From positions 17,876-81,875 of the forward strand of contig UBNE01000025.1 of NCBI GenBank assembly GCA_900466745.1: 64,000 nt of DNA, given 5' to 3'. The notes beneath the pieces were generated by a model. It made no database searches, was not told the DNA's origin, and saw nothing but the letters and a program-made list of their open reading frames with translations. Shown piece after piece: positions 42,575 to 51,312 of this stretch. The position numbers and the translations under genes were made by a program. How positions within the stretch are numbered: the stretch's first letter is position 1; every line of letters begins with the position of its first letter. This DNA is from Hyphomicrobiales bacterium. Its GTDB lineage: Bacteria > Pseudomonadota > Alphaproteobacteria > Rhizobiales > Beijerinckiaceae.

Positions 42575-42778
42575 CGTATCCGAACCCTGGAGCCTTCCGC
42601 GGCCAGGGCGCGGGAGACGGAGATAGCGGTTGGCCGGAGTCTTGAACGGCTCCAGCCTCGGATGCTGCTTAACCGCTTTGCGCGCTTGATTGCAACTCGT
42701 ATAAGCGCGCTTCGTTTCGAGAACTTTTCGCCGTCGCCGCCGCTCCGGTGCGGCGTCCCACCGGGCCTGCCGCCGATC

Positions 42779-43522
42779 ATGCCGAATCCCCTGATTCTCA
42801 TCCCCGCCCGCATGCAGGCCTCGCGCCTGCCGGGCAAGCCGCTCGCCGACATCCATGGCGAGCCGATGATCGTCCATGTCTGGCGCCGCGCCATGGAGAC
42901 GGGGCTGGGACCCGTCGTCGTCGCGACGGATTCGCCCGAGATCGTCGCGGCTGTGGAAAAGGCCGGCGGCCGCGCCGCGCTCACCCGCCCCGATCATCCG
43001 TCCGGCTCGGACCGCATCAAGGAAGCGGCGGACCTCGTCGACCCGCAGGGCCGCCACGACGTCATCGTCAACGTCCAGGGCGACCTGCCGACCATCGACC
43101 CGCGGGTCATCGTCGCCTCGGTGGCGCCGCTCGCCGACCCGGCGGTGGACATCGTCACCCTCGCCGCCGTGATCACGCGCGAGGAGGAGAAGACGGAGGC
43201 GAGCGTGGTCAAGGCGATCGGCAGCGAGATCGGCCCCGGCCGGATGCGGGCGCTCTACTTCACCCGCGCGACCGCCCCGAGCGGGGAGGGGCCGCTCTAC
43301 CACCATATCGGCCTCTACACCTATCGCCGCGGGGCGCTCGACCGCTTCGTCGCGCTGCCGCAATCGCCGCTGGAGCGGCGCGAGCGTCTGGAGCAGTTGC
43401 GCGCCGTCGAGGACGGCATGCGCATCGACATCATCGTCGTCGACGACGTGCCGCTCGGCGTCGACACGCCCCATGATCTCGATCGCGCCCGCGCGATCCT
43501 GAAGTCCCGTGCAGGAGTGTGA
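42779..43522 (+). CDS. kdsB: 3-deoxy-manno-octulosonate cytidylyltransferase
   Basis: A 247-residue enzyme activating KDO as CMP-KDO for lipopolysaccharide inner-core synthesis. '[22 protein letters not shown]' (about 5–26) is the nucleotide-binding signature, 'DHPSGSDRI' and '[10 protein letters not shown]' (about 98) bind the metal and substrate, and '[10 protein letters not shown]' is near 180. It follows the divergent cytochrome c gene and overlaps the start of pheA by four bases if pheA uses its GTG. ATG at 42779 gives the usual length. Confidence 0.94.
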   Translation: MPNPLILIPARMQASRLPGKPLADIHGEPMIVHVWRRAMETGLGPVVVATDSPEIVAAVEKAGGRAALTRPDHPSGSDRIKEAADLVDPQGRHDVIVNVQGDLPTIDPRVIVASVAPLADPAVDIVTLAAVITREEEKTEASVVKAIGSEIGPGRMRALYFTRATAPSGEGPLYHHIGLYTYRRGALDRFVALPQSPLERRERLEQLRAVEDGMRIDIIVVDDVPLGVDTPHDLDRARAILKSRAGV

Positions 43523-44385
43523 AGCGTCCCATGTCCTTCGTCGTGTCCTACCAGGGTGAGCCCGGAGCCTTCTCCTCGCAGGCCGCCCTCCAGGCCTTTC
43601 CGGACTGCGAGCTCCTGCCCTGCGCCACCTTCGAGGACGCGCTCGCCGCGGTCAGCGACGGCAAGGCGCGCTACGGCATGATTCCGATCGACAACTCGAT
43701 CGCCGGCCGCGTCGCCGACATCCACCATCTGCTGCCGCGCTCGGGGCTGCAGATCGTCGGCGAGCATTTCCTGCCGATCCGCTTCCATCTGATGGGCGTT
43801 CCGGGCGCGACGCTGGGGACCGTCAAGACGGTGCAGAGCCACATCCATGCGCTCGGCCAGTGCCGCAAGATCATCCGCAAGCTCGGCCTCAAGGCCGAGG
43901 TCGCCGCCGACACCGCCGGCTCCGCCCGGCAGGTCGCCGAGGCGGGCGATCCGACCCGCGCCGCCATCGCCCCGCGGATCGCCGCCGAGGTCTACGGCCT
44001 CGACATCCTGATGGAGGACATCGAGGACGAGAAGCACAACACCACCCGCTTCGTCGTGCTCTCGAAATATCCCGAATATGCCCGCCAGGGCTCCGGCAAG
44101 ACGGTGACGACGCTGATGTTCCGCGTCCGCAACATCCCGGCCGCGCTCTACAAGGCGATGGGCGGCTTCGCCACCAACGGCATCAACATGACGAAGCTCG
44201 AAAGCTACATGGTCGACGGGCTGTTCTCCGCGACCATGTTCTACGCCGATGTCGAGGGGCATCCGGACGATCCGGCGCTCAGGCGCGCGCTCGACGAGCT
44301 CGCCTATTTCTCCAAGGAGATGAAGATCATGGGCGTCTACCCCGCCAGTGATTTCCGCTCCACCATCGAGGAGCCGGCGGAGTAG
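43519..44385 (+). CDS. pheA: Prephenate dehydratase
   Basis: Up to 288 residues. The PDT catalytic domain (about 5–185) has the start '[17 protein letters not shown]', '[13 protein letters not shown]' (about 55) and the catalytic Thr-containing 'NTTRFVVL' (about 176). An ACT regulatory domain follows, with '[25 protein letters not shown]' as the ESRP-like allosteric motif. Converts prephenate to phenylpyruvate for phenylalanine synthesis with Phe feedback. Start: GTG at 43519 (overlapping kdsB by four bases, GTGA) or ATG at 43531; the ribosome site AGGAG fits neither perfectly. Confidence 0.94.
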   Translation: MKRPMSFVVSYQGEPGAFSSQAALQAFPDCELLPCATFEDALAAVSDGKARYGMIPIDNSIAGRVADIHHLLPRSGLQIVGEHFLPIRFHLMGVPGATLGTVKTVQSHIHALGQCRKIIRKLGLKAEVAADTAGSARQVAEAGDPTRAAIAPRIAAEVYGLDILMEDIEDEKHNTTRFVVLSKYPEYARQGSGKTVTTLMFRVRNIPAALYKAMGGFATNGINMTKLESYMVDGLFSATMFYADVEGHPDDPALRRALDELAYFSKEMKIMGVYPASDFRSTIEEPAE

Positions 44386-44408
44386 CCGCGCAGGACTGGG
44401 AACCGCGC

Positions 44409-44555
44409 CGTCATTCCGGGGGCGGGCCTCGAGGCCCGAGCCCGGAATCCATGAACACGGCGGTTCCTCGGAAATATCGATCCGGGGAGCTTCATCGTCC
44501 CATATCGTGTTCATGGGTTCCGGGCTCTTCGCTGACGCGAAGCCCCGGAATGACG
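44409..44555. repeat. Inverted paired repeat after pheA
   Basis: Left copy 44409–44458 (CGTCATTCCGGGGGC... to ...CCATGAACAC) and right copy 44507–44555 (GTGTTCATGGGTTCC... to ...CCCCGGAATGACG) are inverted with about 50 bases between. Same design as 39682–39830. It lies between convergent genes and could also end transcription. Confidence 0.75.
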
Positions 44556-44575
44556 GCGTGTTTCTCTGATCGTCT

Positions 44576-44881
44576 TCAGGCCGCCTCGACCAGGCGCGCC
44601 GGCGCGCCCTTGCCGCGCACCTCGGCTTCCTCGAATTCCGCTTCCGCGATCGCCCGGCCGAGCGCCTCGTGCAGCGCCTTGGCGGTTTCCAGGGTCAATT
44701 CGACGCCGGCCCGCGCCCCGGCATCGAGCCGGGCGTTGACGAAGTCCAGCGTGATGGCGTCCGCCAGCGGCGCGTGGCGGGCATGGTCGTAGGCGACGAC
44801 GGCCTGCGTCAGCGGAAACCAGCCGTCGCCGCGCTTGGCCATGCCCTCGACGGGAACGATCTCGACGATCGATGTGCACAT
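44576..44881 (-). CDS. DUF6295-like small protein
   Basis: A 101-residue protein starting 'MCTSIVEIVPVEGMAKRGDGWFPL', with 'DHARHAPLADAITLDFVN' in the middle and a helical C-terminus. This resembles DUF6295, a small family often beside dienelactone hydrolase-like genes, as here (14 bases separate them). The conserved 'MCT' start suggests a metal or thiol role but no activity is known. Family name from memory. Confidence 0.72.
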   Translation of the reverse strand: MCTSIVEIVPVEGMAKRGDGWFPLTQAVVAYDHARHAPLADAITLDFVNARLDAGARAGVELTLETAKALHEALGRAIAEAEFEEAEVRGKGAPARLVEAA

Positions 44882-44895
44882 GATGCGCCCTCCGG

Positions 44896-45642
44896 TTACG
44901 ACAGGTGCTTGCCGAAGAAGGCGAGGAGCTTGCTCCAGCCATCCATGGCCTGCTCGGGACGATACATCGGCCGGTGCCAGTAGAAGAAGCCGTGGCCGGC
45001 GCCGTCATAGCGGTGGAATTCGTAGGCCTTGCCGTGCTGCTTCAGCTCGGCCTCGTGCTGGTTCACCTGTTCCGGGCTCGGCGCCCGATCCTCGTTGCCG
45101 AAGATGCCGATCAGCGGGCAGGAGAGGTCCCCCGTCAGGGTGTTCGGCGAGACCGGCGTCTTGGCGTTGAGATCCTCCGGCGGCATGATCACGCGCCCGC
45201 CCCAGAGCTCGGCGCAGGCGTCGACGTCCTGCTTGCGGCAGGCGTAGAGGAAGGCGTGCCGCCCGCCCGAGCAGGAGCCGAACAGGGCGACCTTGCCGTT
45301 ATGCTCCGGCTGGCTGCGCGCCCATTTCACGGCAGCCTCGGTATCGCCGACGACCTGCGCGTCCGGCACGCCGCCCTCGGCCCGCACCCGGGCCGCGACG
45401 TCGTCCGGAGTGCCCGGGCCGGAGCGCTCGTAGAGATTGGCGCAGATCGCGATATAGCCGTGATGCGCGAAGCGCCGCGTCGTCTCGATATAGAACTCGC
45501 TCCAGCCGGGCAGGTGGTGGACCAGCACCACCGCGGGAAAGGGGCCGGGCCCCTCGGGCTTGGCGACATAGGCGGTGACGGGAAAGCCGCCGTCGCCGGC
45601 GATGGTCACATTGGCGCAGCTCATGCCTCGGTAGAAAGACAT
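44896..45642 (-). CDS. Dienelactone hydrolase-family protein
   Basis: A 248-residue alpha/beta hydrolase. 'VVLVHHLPGWSEFYIETTRRFAHHGYIAICANLY' gives the early strand and oxyanion region. The nucleophile elbow is FGSCSGG (Cys, about residue 123), the acid lies in 'FGNEDRAPS' (about 188) and the His in 'GAGHGFF' (about 220). A Cys nucleophile is the dienelactone hydrolase hallmark; substrates range from aromatic-degradation lactones to general esters. No aromatic pathway genes adjoin, so the substrate is unknown. Start 45642; a longer frame to 45834 overlaps nudC. Confidence 0.82.
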   Translation of the reverse strand: MSFYRGMSCANVTIAGDGGFPVTAYVAKPEGPGPFPAVVLVHHLPGWSEFYIETTRRFAHHGYIAICANLYERSGPGTPDDVAARVRAEGGVPDAQVVGDTEAAVKWARSQPEHNGKVALFGSCSGGRHAFLYACRKQDVDACAELWGGRVIMPPEDLNAKTPVSPNTLTGDLSCPLIGIFGNEDRAPSPEQVNQHEAELKQHGKAYEFHRYDGAGHGFFYWHRPMYRPEQAMDGWSKLLAFFGKHLS

Positions 45643-45718
45643 CGCGGTCCTCCAGCAGTGTCCGGCCGGCGCAGGGAGCGCCGGCTTCAGGCCGTCTGCG
45701 CGATGAAGCGGGACGGCT

Positions 45719-46675
45719 TCAGATCCGCTCGCCCTCCAGCGCCCAGGCGCGGACCAGCGTGTTGGCGATGGCGATGTGCTGCGGGCAGGCGAGGCCATCG
45801 GGATGCCGGCCGTCGAGCATCTGCAGCACCTCATCGCGCGGGAACCAGCGGCCGGCCTCGAGCTCGGTCATGTCGAGCGTGATCTCGTCGCCCAGCGCCT
45901 CGGCGATGCAGCCGACCATGATCGAGGAGGGGAAGGGCCAGGGCTGCGAGGCGACGTAGCGGACCGTGCCGACCCTGAGGCCGGCTTCCTCCCAGCTCTC
46001 GCGGCGCACCGCGTCCTCCAGCGTCTCGCCCGGCTCGACGAAGCCCGCGATGCAGGAATACATGCCCGGCGCGAAGCGGGCCTGGCGTGCGAGCAGGCAG
46101 CTTTCGCCGCGCGTCACCAGCATGATCACCACCGGGTCGGTACGCGGGAAATGCAGCGCGCCGCAGGCCGTGCATTCGCGCCGCCAGCCCGAGGTTCCGG
46201 CGACGGTCTGGCCGCCGCACTGGGCGCAGAAGCGGTGCCGGGCATGCCAGTCGAGCACCGCCTTGGCCTCGCCGAGCGGGCCGACCTCGTCCTCCGGCAC
46301 GAGCCGCTTGAGAGCGACCGAGCGCAGATCGGTGACGACCAGCTCGGGGCGCTCCTTCAGCGTCTCCGCCAGGGCGCGGTCGAGCAGGCGTCCGAAGCGC
46401 GGCGAGCCGTCCTCGGCCATGCCGAGGAAGATCTCCTCCTGCGCCGGACCGAGCATCTCGGTCTCGCCATGGCTGAACCAGACCGAGAGTTTCTCGCCGT
46501 CGACGCGGTTGAGGATCGGCGTCTCGCCGGCCACGGCGGCGATCAGCGTGTCGGAGCGGTGACGCAGCGCCGTCACCGCATCCGGCTTGTTGCGCAGATC
46601 CTCGCGCCGGTCGAGCCGGTTGATCGCGAAACCGGTCAGGGAAGAGCGTTCGCGGCGCAAGGGAACATCGTTCAT
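45719..46675 (-). CDS. nudC: NAD(+) diphosphatase / RNA decapping Nudix hydrolase
   Basis: A 318-residue NUDIX protein. A zinc ribbon, CAQCGG...CTACGA (about 150–172), precedes the Nudix box 'GFVEPGETLEDAVRRESWEEAGL' (about 215–237, Mg-binding Glu). It is followed by 'SQPWPFPSS', the NADH-pyrophosphatase signature. Cleaves NAD(H) to NMN(H) and AMP and, in the E. coli homologue, removes NAD caps from RNA. Complete and on the same strand as its leftward neighbours, but probably its own transcript. Confidence 0.94.
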   Translation of the reverse strand: MNDVPLRRERSSLTGFAINRLDRREDLRNKPDAVTALRHRSDTLIAAVAGETPILNRVDGEKLSVWFSHGETEMLGPAQEEIFLGMAEDGSPRFGRLLDRALAETLKERPELVVTDLRSVALKRLVPEDEVGPLGEAKAVLDWHARHRFCAQCGGQTVAGTSGWRRECTACGALHFPRTDPVVIMLVTRGESCLLARQARFAPGMYSCIAGFVEPGETLEDAVRRESWEEAGLRVGTVRYVASQPWPFPSSIMVGCIAEALGDEITLDMTELEAGRWFPRDEVLQMLDGRHPDGLACPQHIAIANTLVRAWALEGERI

Positions 46676-46718
46676 GGGTCCGTCCTAGACCCGCGACACC
46701 CTGTCGCGCAAGCGCTCC

Positions 46719-47606
46719 TCAATCATGCCCGCGCCCGCGCAGAAGCTGGATGATCCCGGAGAAATCCGTGCCGCCTTCGCCCCAGGCATTGTGCAGTCCG
46801 AAGAGCTGCGCCGCCGCCGCCCCGAGCGGGGTCGAGGCGCCGGCGGCCTGGGCCGCTTCCTGCGACAGCTTGAGGTCCTTCAGCATCAGGGCCGAGGCGA
46901 AGCCGGGCTTGTACGCGTTGTTCGCCGGCGAGGTCGGCACCGGCCCCGGCACCGGGCAATAGGTGGTCAGCGACCAGCACTGGCCGGACGAGGTCGAGGC
47001 GACGTCGAACAGCGCCTGATGCGAGAGGCCGAGCTTCTCGGCCAGCACGAAGGCCTCGCAGACGCCGATCATCGAGATGCCGAGGATCATGTTGTTGCAG
47101 ATCTTCGCAGCCTGCCCGTTGCCGGCGCCGCCGCAATGCACGATCTTGCGGCCCATTTTGGCGAGGATCGGCTCGCCCCGGTCGAACGCCTCGGCGCTGC
47201 CGCCGACCATGAAGGTCAGCGTCGCGCCCTTGGCGCCGCCGGTGCCGCCCGAGACCGGGGCGTCGAGCGAGGGGCAGCCGCGCTCGGCCGCTAGCGCATG
47301 CGCCTTGCGCGCGCTCTCGACGTCGATGGTCGAGGAATCGATCAGCAGCGTCCCCGGCTTCACCGCCGGCAGGATGTCGGCCCAGACCGAGAGTACGTGC
47401 TTTCCGGCCGGCAGCATGGTGACGACGACCTCGGCCTCGGCCACCGCCTCCTTCGCCGAGCCGGCGATGCCGACCCCCATTTCCGCGGCGGCATCCTTCG
47501 ACGCCTGTACCAGATCGAAGGCCTTGACGCTGTGACCGGCCTTGGCGAGGTTCCCGGCCATCGGGCCGCCCATATTGCCGAGGCCGATGAAGGCGATGTT
47601 GGTCAT
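46719..47606 (-). CDS. mmsB: 3-hydroxyisobutyrate dehydrogenase
   Basis: A 295-residue enzyme of the beta-hydroxyacid dehydrogenase family oxidising 3-hydroxyisobutyrate to methylmalonate semialdehyde in valine degradation. NAD site 'IAFIGLGNMGGPMAGNL' at the N-terminus, substrate motif 'DAPVSGGTGGAKGATLTFMVGG' (about 116–137), catalytic Lys in 'GNGQAAKICNNM' (about 168). ATG at 47606 has a GAAGGA site. It shares strand with the acyl-CoA dehydrogenase and mmsA upstream, but a HigBA pair on the other strand now separates it from them. Confidence 0.94.
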   Translation of the reverse strand: MTNIAFIGLGNMGGPMAGNLAKAGHSVKAFDLVQASKDAAAEMGVGIAGSAKEAVAEAEVVVTMLPAGKHVLSVWADILPAVKPGTLLIDSSTIDVESARKAHALAAERGCPSLDAPVSGGTGGAKGATLTFMVGGSAEAFDRGEPILAKMGRKIVHCGGAGNGQAAKICNNMILGISMIGVCEAFVLAEKLGLSHQALFDVASTSSGQCWSLTTYCPVPGPVPTSPANNAYKPGFASALMLKDLKLSQEAAQAAGASTPLGAAAAQLFGLHNAWGEGGTDFSGIIQLLRGRGHD

Positions 47607-47666
47607 TGGCGCGTTTCCTTCCATTCTGGTTGACGGAATACCTTTTACGGAATAGCTTTCCTAGGC

Positions 47667-47945
47667 ATGATCCGATCCTTCGCGCAGCGCGATGCCGAGC
47701 TGCTTTTCAACGACAGGCCGATCCGGCGCTTCGCGGCGATCGAACGGATCATTCGCCGCAAGCTCTTGTTGCTTCACGCCGCTGCGAGGCTCGACGATCT
47801 GCGCATTCCGCCGGGCAACAGGTTGGAGGCTTTGCGCGGCGACAGGGCGGGGCAGCATTCGATCTGCATCAACGATCAGTGGCGGGTCTGTTTCATCTGG
47901 AAGGACGGGGAGGCGCATGATGTCGAAATCGTCGACTATCACTGA
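47667..47945 (+). CDS. higB: HigB-type toxin (RelE/ParE fold)
   Basis: A 92-residue protein. 'MIRSFAQRDAELLFNDRPIRRF' is the usual HigB opening. The C-terminal 'HSICINDQWRVCFIWKDGEAHDVEIVDYH' is the catalytic and fold-defining end of the family (conserved 'INDQWRICF', then 'VEIVDYH'). In the family it is a ribosome-dependent mRNA endonuclease. The antitoxin gene overlaps its end by 26 bases, toxin first, as is normal for higBA. The pair sits inside a catabolic cluster, so it may have inserted there. Confidence 0.92.
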   Translation: MIRSFAQRDAELLFNDRPIRRFAAIERIIRRKLLLLHAAARLDDLRIPPGNRLEALRGDRAGQHSICINDQWRVCFIWKDGEAHDVEIVDYH

Positions 47946-48267
47946 CGCGGAGGCCCGGTCGGGCCTCACCGATCCGCCGCTCGCGCCGATCACACCCGGC
48001 GAGATCCTGCTCGAGGAGTTCATGAAGCCCCTCGGCGTCAGCCAGAACAGGCTCGCGCGGGACATCGACGCGCCCGTCAGCCGCGTCGCAGGCATCGTCA
48101 AGGGCGAGCGGGCGATCACGGCCGACACGGCGTTGCGCCTCGCCCGGTTCTTCGGCACGTCGCCGGAGATATGGATGACGCTGCAGAGCGATTACGATCT
48201 GCGCCTTGCGCGGCGGGCGTCAGGCGGGGACATCGAAAAGCGCGTGAGGCCGCTCGCCGCCGCATAG
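47920..48267 (+). CDS. higA: HigA-type antitoxin
   Basis: A 115-residue HTH protein. 'PITPGEILLEEFMKPLGVSQNRLARDIDAPVSRVAGIVKG' (about 22–61) is the XRE-type HTH of HigA, followed by 'TADTALRLARFFGTSPEIWMTLQSDYDLRLA'. The ATG at 47920 has GGGGAGG six bases upstream and overlaps higB. It neutralises HigB and represses the operon. The stop is one base from the convergent acyl-CoA dehydrogenase stop. Confidence 0.92.
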   Translation: MSKSSTITDAEARSGLTDPPLAPITPGEILLEEFMKPLGVSQNRLARDIDAPVSRVAGIVKGERAITADTALRLARFFGTSPEIWMTLQSDYDLRLARRASGGDIEKRVRPLAAA

Positions 48268-48268
48268 C

Positions 48269-49423
48269 TCAATTTCCCTTCGCGCGTCCCACCAGCCCGC
48301 GCGCGACGATCATCCGCATCACCTCGTTGGTGCCCTCCAGGATCTGGTGGACGCGCAGGTCGCGGACGATCTTCTCGATGCCGTAATCGGCGAGATAGCC
48401 GTAGCCGCCATGGATCTGCAGCGCCTCGTTGGCGACCGAAAAGCCGGTATCGGTGGCGACGCGCTTGGCCATGGCGCAGAGCCTGGTCGCGTCCGGCGCC
48501 TTGGCGTCGAGCGCCGCCGCAGCGCGCCACAGGAAGGTACGCGCGGCCTCCAGCTCGGTCGCCATGTCGGCGAGCTTGAACTGCAGGGCCTGGAAATCGG
48601 CGATGGCCGAGCCGAAGGCCTTGCGCTCCTTGGCATAGGCGAGCGCCTTGTCGAGCGCGGCCTGCGCCCCGCCGAGCGAGCAGGCGCCGATATTGAGCCG
48701 GCCGCCGTCGAGCCCGGCCATGGCGATCTTGAAGCCGATCCCTTCCGGCCCGAGGCGGTTCGCCACCGGCACGCGGCAATTCTCGAAGATCACCGCCCGC
48801 GTCGGCTGGGCGTTCCAGCCCATTTTCTTCTCGTTGGCGCCGAAGGAGAGGCCGGGCGTGTGCTTCTCGACCACGATGGTCGAGATGCCGGCCGGGCCGG
48901 GCTCGCCGGTGCGCGCCATCACGACATAGACATCGGAGATGCCGGCGCCGGAGATGAACTGCTTCTGCCCGTCGAGGACGTAGTGGTCGCCGTCCAGAAC
49001 CGCCTTGGTCTTCAGCGCGGCGGCGTCCGAGCCGGCACCGGGCTCGGTCAGGCAGTAGCTCGCCAGATGCTCCATGGTGCAGAGCTGCGGCAGGAAGCGC
49101 CGGCGCTGCTCGTCCGAGCCGTAGCGGTCGATCATCCAGGCGCACATGTTATGGATCGAGATATAGGCCGCGACCGTCGGGCAGCCGGTCGAGAGCGCCT
49201 CGAAGATCAGGGCAGCGTCGAGCCGCGTCAGCCCGGAGCCGCCGACATCGTCCCTGATGTAGATGCCGCCCATGCCGAGCGCGGCGGCGGCGCGCATTTC
49301 CTCGACCGGGAAATGCTTCTCCTCGTCCCAGCGCGCGGCATGCGGGGCGAGCGTCTCCGCGGCGAAATCCTGCGCCATCTCGCGGATGGCGATCTGGTCT
49401 TCGGTGAGAGCGAAGGCGTTCAA
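48269..49423 (-). CDS. Isobutyryl-CoA/acyl-CoA dehydrogenase
   Basis: A 384-residue FAD enzyme. '[18 protein letters not shown]' (about 122–140) and '[17 protein letters not shown]' (about 156) are acyl-CoA dehydrogenase signatures. The C-terminal block '[33 protein letters not shown]' has the catalytic Glu in 'EGTNEV'. With mmsA and mmsB it most likely dehydrogenates isobutyryl-CoA in valine degradation, though 2-methylbutyryl-CoA is possible. It lies 268 bases downstream of mmsA. Confidence 0.9.
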   Translation of the reverse strand: MNAFALTEDQIAIREMAQDFAAETLAPHAARWDEEKHFPVEEMRAAAALGMGGIYIRDDVGGSGLTRLDAALIFEALSTGCPTVAAYISIHNMCAWMIDRYGSDEQRRRFLPQLCTMEHLASYCLTEPGAGSDAAALKTKAVLDGDHYVLDGQKQFISGAGISDVYVVMARTGEPGPAGISTIVVEKHTPGLSFGANEKKMGWNAQPTRAVIFENCRVPVANRLGPEGIGFKIAMAGLDGGRLNIGACSLGGAQAALDKALAYAKERKAFGSAIADFQALQFKLADMATELEAARTFLWRAAAALDAKAPDATRLCAMAKRVATDTGFSVANEALQIHGGYGYLADYGIEKIVRDLRVHQILEGTNEVMRMIVARGLVGRAKGN

Positions 49424-49691
49424 GGCTGGCCCTCCTGATCAGTGAGATAGTCCCGCCGCGCCGTCGCGCGCAATCGCGACGAAAGGCCCGGCCCGTCGGA
49501 TCGGGATGGCGAGCGGAAGGGAAACGCGCGGTCGGGCGTGGCGTCGCGGCTGCGTGGAGCCGGGAGGAGCGCTGCCGGCACCTCGCGATGCGCCGGCAGC
49601 AGGGATGGCAGGGAACGAGCCCCGGCAAGTAAGCCGAAGCGAGGATGCGGACCGGCGCAGCGCTCGCTTCATGGCCTCCTCCGATGGCGCC

Positions 49692-51188
49692 TCAGCTCAT
49701 CGTCGGGATGACGAAGCTGGCGCCGTCCTTGATGCCGCTCGGCCAGCGCGCCGTCACCGTCTTGGTCTTGGTGTAGAAGCGGATCGAATCCGGCCCGTGC
49801 TGGTTGAGGTCGCCGAACGAGGAGCGCTTCCAGCCGCCGAAGGTGTAATAGGCCAGCGGCACCGGAATCGGCAGGTTGATGCCGACCATGCCGACCTGGA
49901 CCTTCGAGGCGAAGTCGCGCGCCGCATCGCCGTCGCGGGTGAAGATCGCGGTGCCGTTGCCGTATTCGTGGTCGTTGGTGAGCTTCAGCGCCTCTTCATA
50001 GGTGTCGGCGCGCAGCACCGAGAGCACCGGCCCGAAGATCTCCTCCTTATAGATGCGCATGTCCTTGGTGACGTGGTCGAACAGGCAGCCGCCGACATAG
50101 AAGCCGTTCTCGTAGCCCTGCATCTTGAAGTCGCGGCCGTCGACCAGGAGCTTGGCGCCTTCCTGGACGCCGATGTCGACATAGGACTTGATCTTCTCCA
50201 TCGCCGCCTTGGTCACGACCGGGCCGTAATCGGCGCTGAGGTCGGTCGACGGGCCGATCTTCAGGCCCTCGACCCGCGGGATCAGCCGCTTGACCAGCTC
50301 GTCGGCGGTGGCCTTGCCGACCGGGACCGCGACCGAGATCGCCATGCAGCGCTCGCCGGCCGAGCCGTAGCCGGCGCCGATCAGCGCGTCGACCGTCTGG
50401 TCCATGTCGGCGTCGGGCATGATGATCATATGGTTCTTGGCGCCGCCGAAGCACTGCACGCGCTTACCCGCCGCGCAGCCGCGGCTGTAGATGTACTCCG
50501 CGATCGGGGTCGAGCCGACGAAGCCGACCGCCTTGATCTCGGGATGGTCGAGGATGGCGTCGACCGCCTCCTTGTCGCCGTTGACGACGTTGAGGATGCC
50601 GGGAGGCCCGCCGGCCTCGATGAAGAGCTCGGCGAGGCGCATCGGCACGCCGGGGTCGCGCTCGGACGGCTTCAGGATGAAGGCGTTGCCGCAGGCGATG
50701 GCGGGGCCGAGCTTCCAGAGCGGGATCATCGCCGGGAAGTTGAACGGGGTGATGCCGGCGACGACGCCGAGCGGCTGGCGCATCGAATAGATGTCGATGC
50801 CGGGGCCGGCGCCGTCGGTGAACTCGCCCTTCATCAGGCCCGGCACGCCGAGCGAATACTCGATCACCTCGACGCCGCGCTGGATGTCGCCCTTGGCGTC
50901 GGGGATGGTCTTGCCGTGCTCGCGGGCGAGGAGGTCGGCGAGCTCGTCGTTGTTCTGCGCGATCAGGTCGAGGAACTTCATCAGCACGCGGGCGCGGCGC
51001 TGCGGGTTGACGGCCGCCCATTTCGGCTGGGCCTCGGCGGCGTCCTTCACGGCGGCGTCGAGCTCGGCGGCGGTGGCGAGGGCCACCTTGCCGATCACCG
51101 TGCCGTCCATCGGCTGGTAGATGTCGGCCGTGCGGCCAGAGGTGCCGGCGACGTTCTTGCCGCCGATGAAATGTCCGACCTGACGCAT
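49692..51188 (-). CDS. mmsA: CoA-acylating methylmalonate-semialdehyde dehydrogenase
   Basis: A 498-residue aldehyde dehydrogenase converting methylmalonate semialdehyde to propionyl-CoA, the end of valine degradation, or malonate semialdehyde in inositol pathways. 'GNAFILKPSERDPGVPM' and 'GFVGSTPIAEYIYSRG' bind NAD. The catalytic Cys lies in 'GAGYGSAGERCMAISVAV' (about 285). 'GNGTAIFTRDGDAARDF' near 395 is also typical. ATG 51188 behind GGGAGGG; the longer frame to 51245 lacks support. Divergent from the LysR gene at 51313. Confidence 0.94.
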   Translation of the reverse strand: MRQVGHFIGGKNVAGTSGRTADIYQPMDGTVIGKVALATAAELDAAVKDAAEAQPKWAAVNPQRRARVLMKFLDLIAQNNDELADLLAREHGKTIPDAKGDIQRGVEVIEYSLGVPGLMKGEFTDGAGPGIDIYSMRQPLGVVAGITPFNFPAMIPLWKLGPAIACGNAFILKPSERDPGVPMRLAELFIEAGGPPGILNVVNGDKEAVDAILDHPEIKAVGFVGSTPIAEYIYSRGCAAGKRVQCFGGAKNHMIIMPDADMDQTVDALIGAGYGSAGERCMAISVAVPVGKATADELVKRLIPRVEGLKIGPSTDLSADYGPVVTKAAMEKIKSYVDIGVQEGAKLLVDGRDFKMQGYENGFYVGGCLFDHVTKDMRIYKEEIFGPVLSVLRADTYEEALKLTNDHEYGNGTAIFTRDGDAARDFASKVQVGMVGINLPIPVPLAYYTFGGWKRSSFGDLNQHGPDSIRFYTKTKTVTARWPSGIKDGASFVIPTMS

Positions 51189-51251
51189 GGGCGCCCTCCC
51201 TACGAATTGCTGTTGTGGCGATCCTGCCGTTTCCCTACCATTCACGTTTGC

Positions 51252-51286
51252 GCACGGCTATAGCGAGAGTGGTACGCCAGCCGTGC
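51252..51286. promoter_or_regulatory. Inverted repeat between mmsA and the LysR gene
   Basis: GCACGGCT (51252–51259) and AGCCGTGC (51279–51286) are perfect eight-base arms centred about 27 bases apart, in the 124-base divergent intergenic region. It is a reasonable operator for the LysR-type regulator that controls mmsA and itself. Confidence 0.45.
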
Positions 51287-51312
51287 AAAAAAACAAATAT
51301 GAGGAGGGAGGC

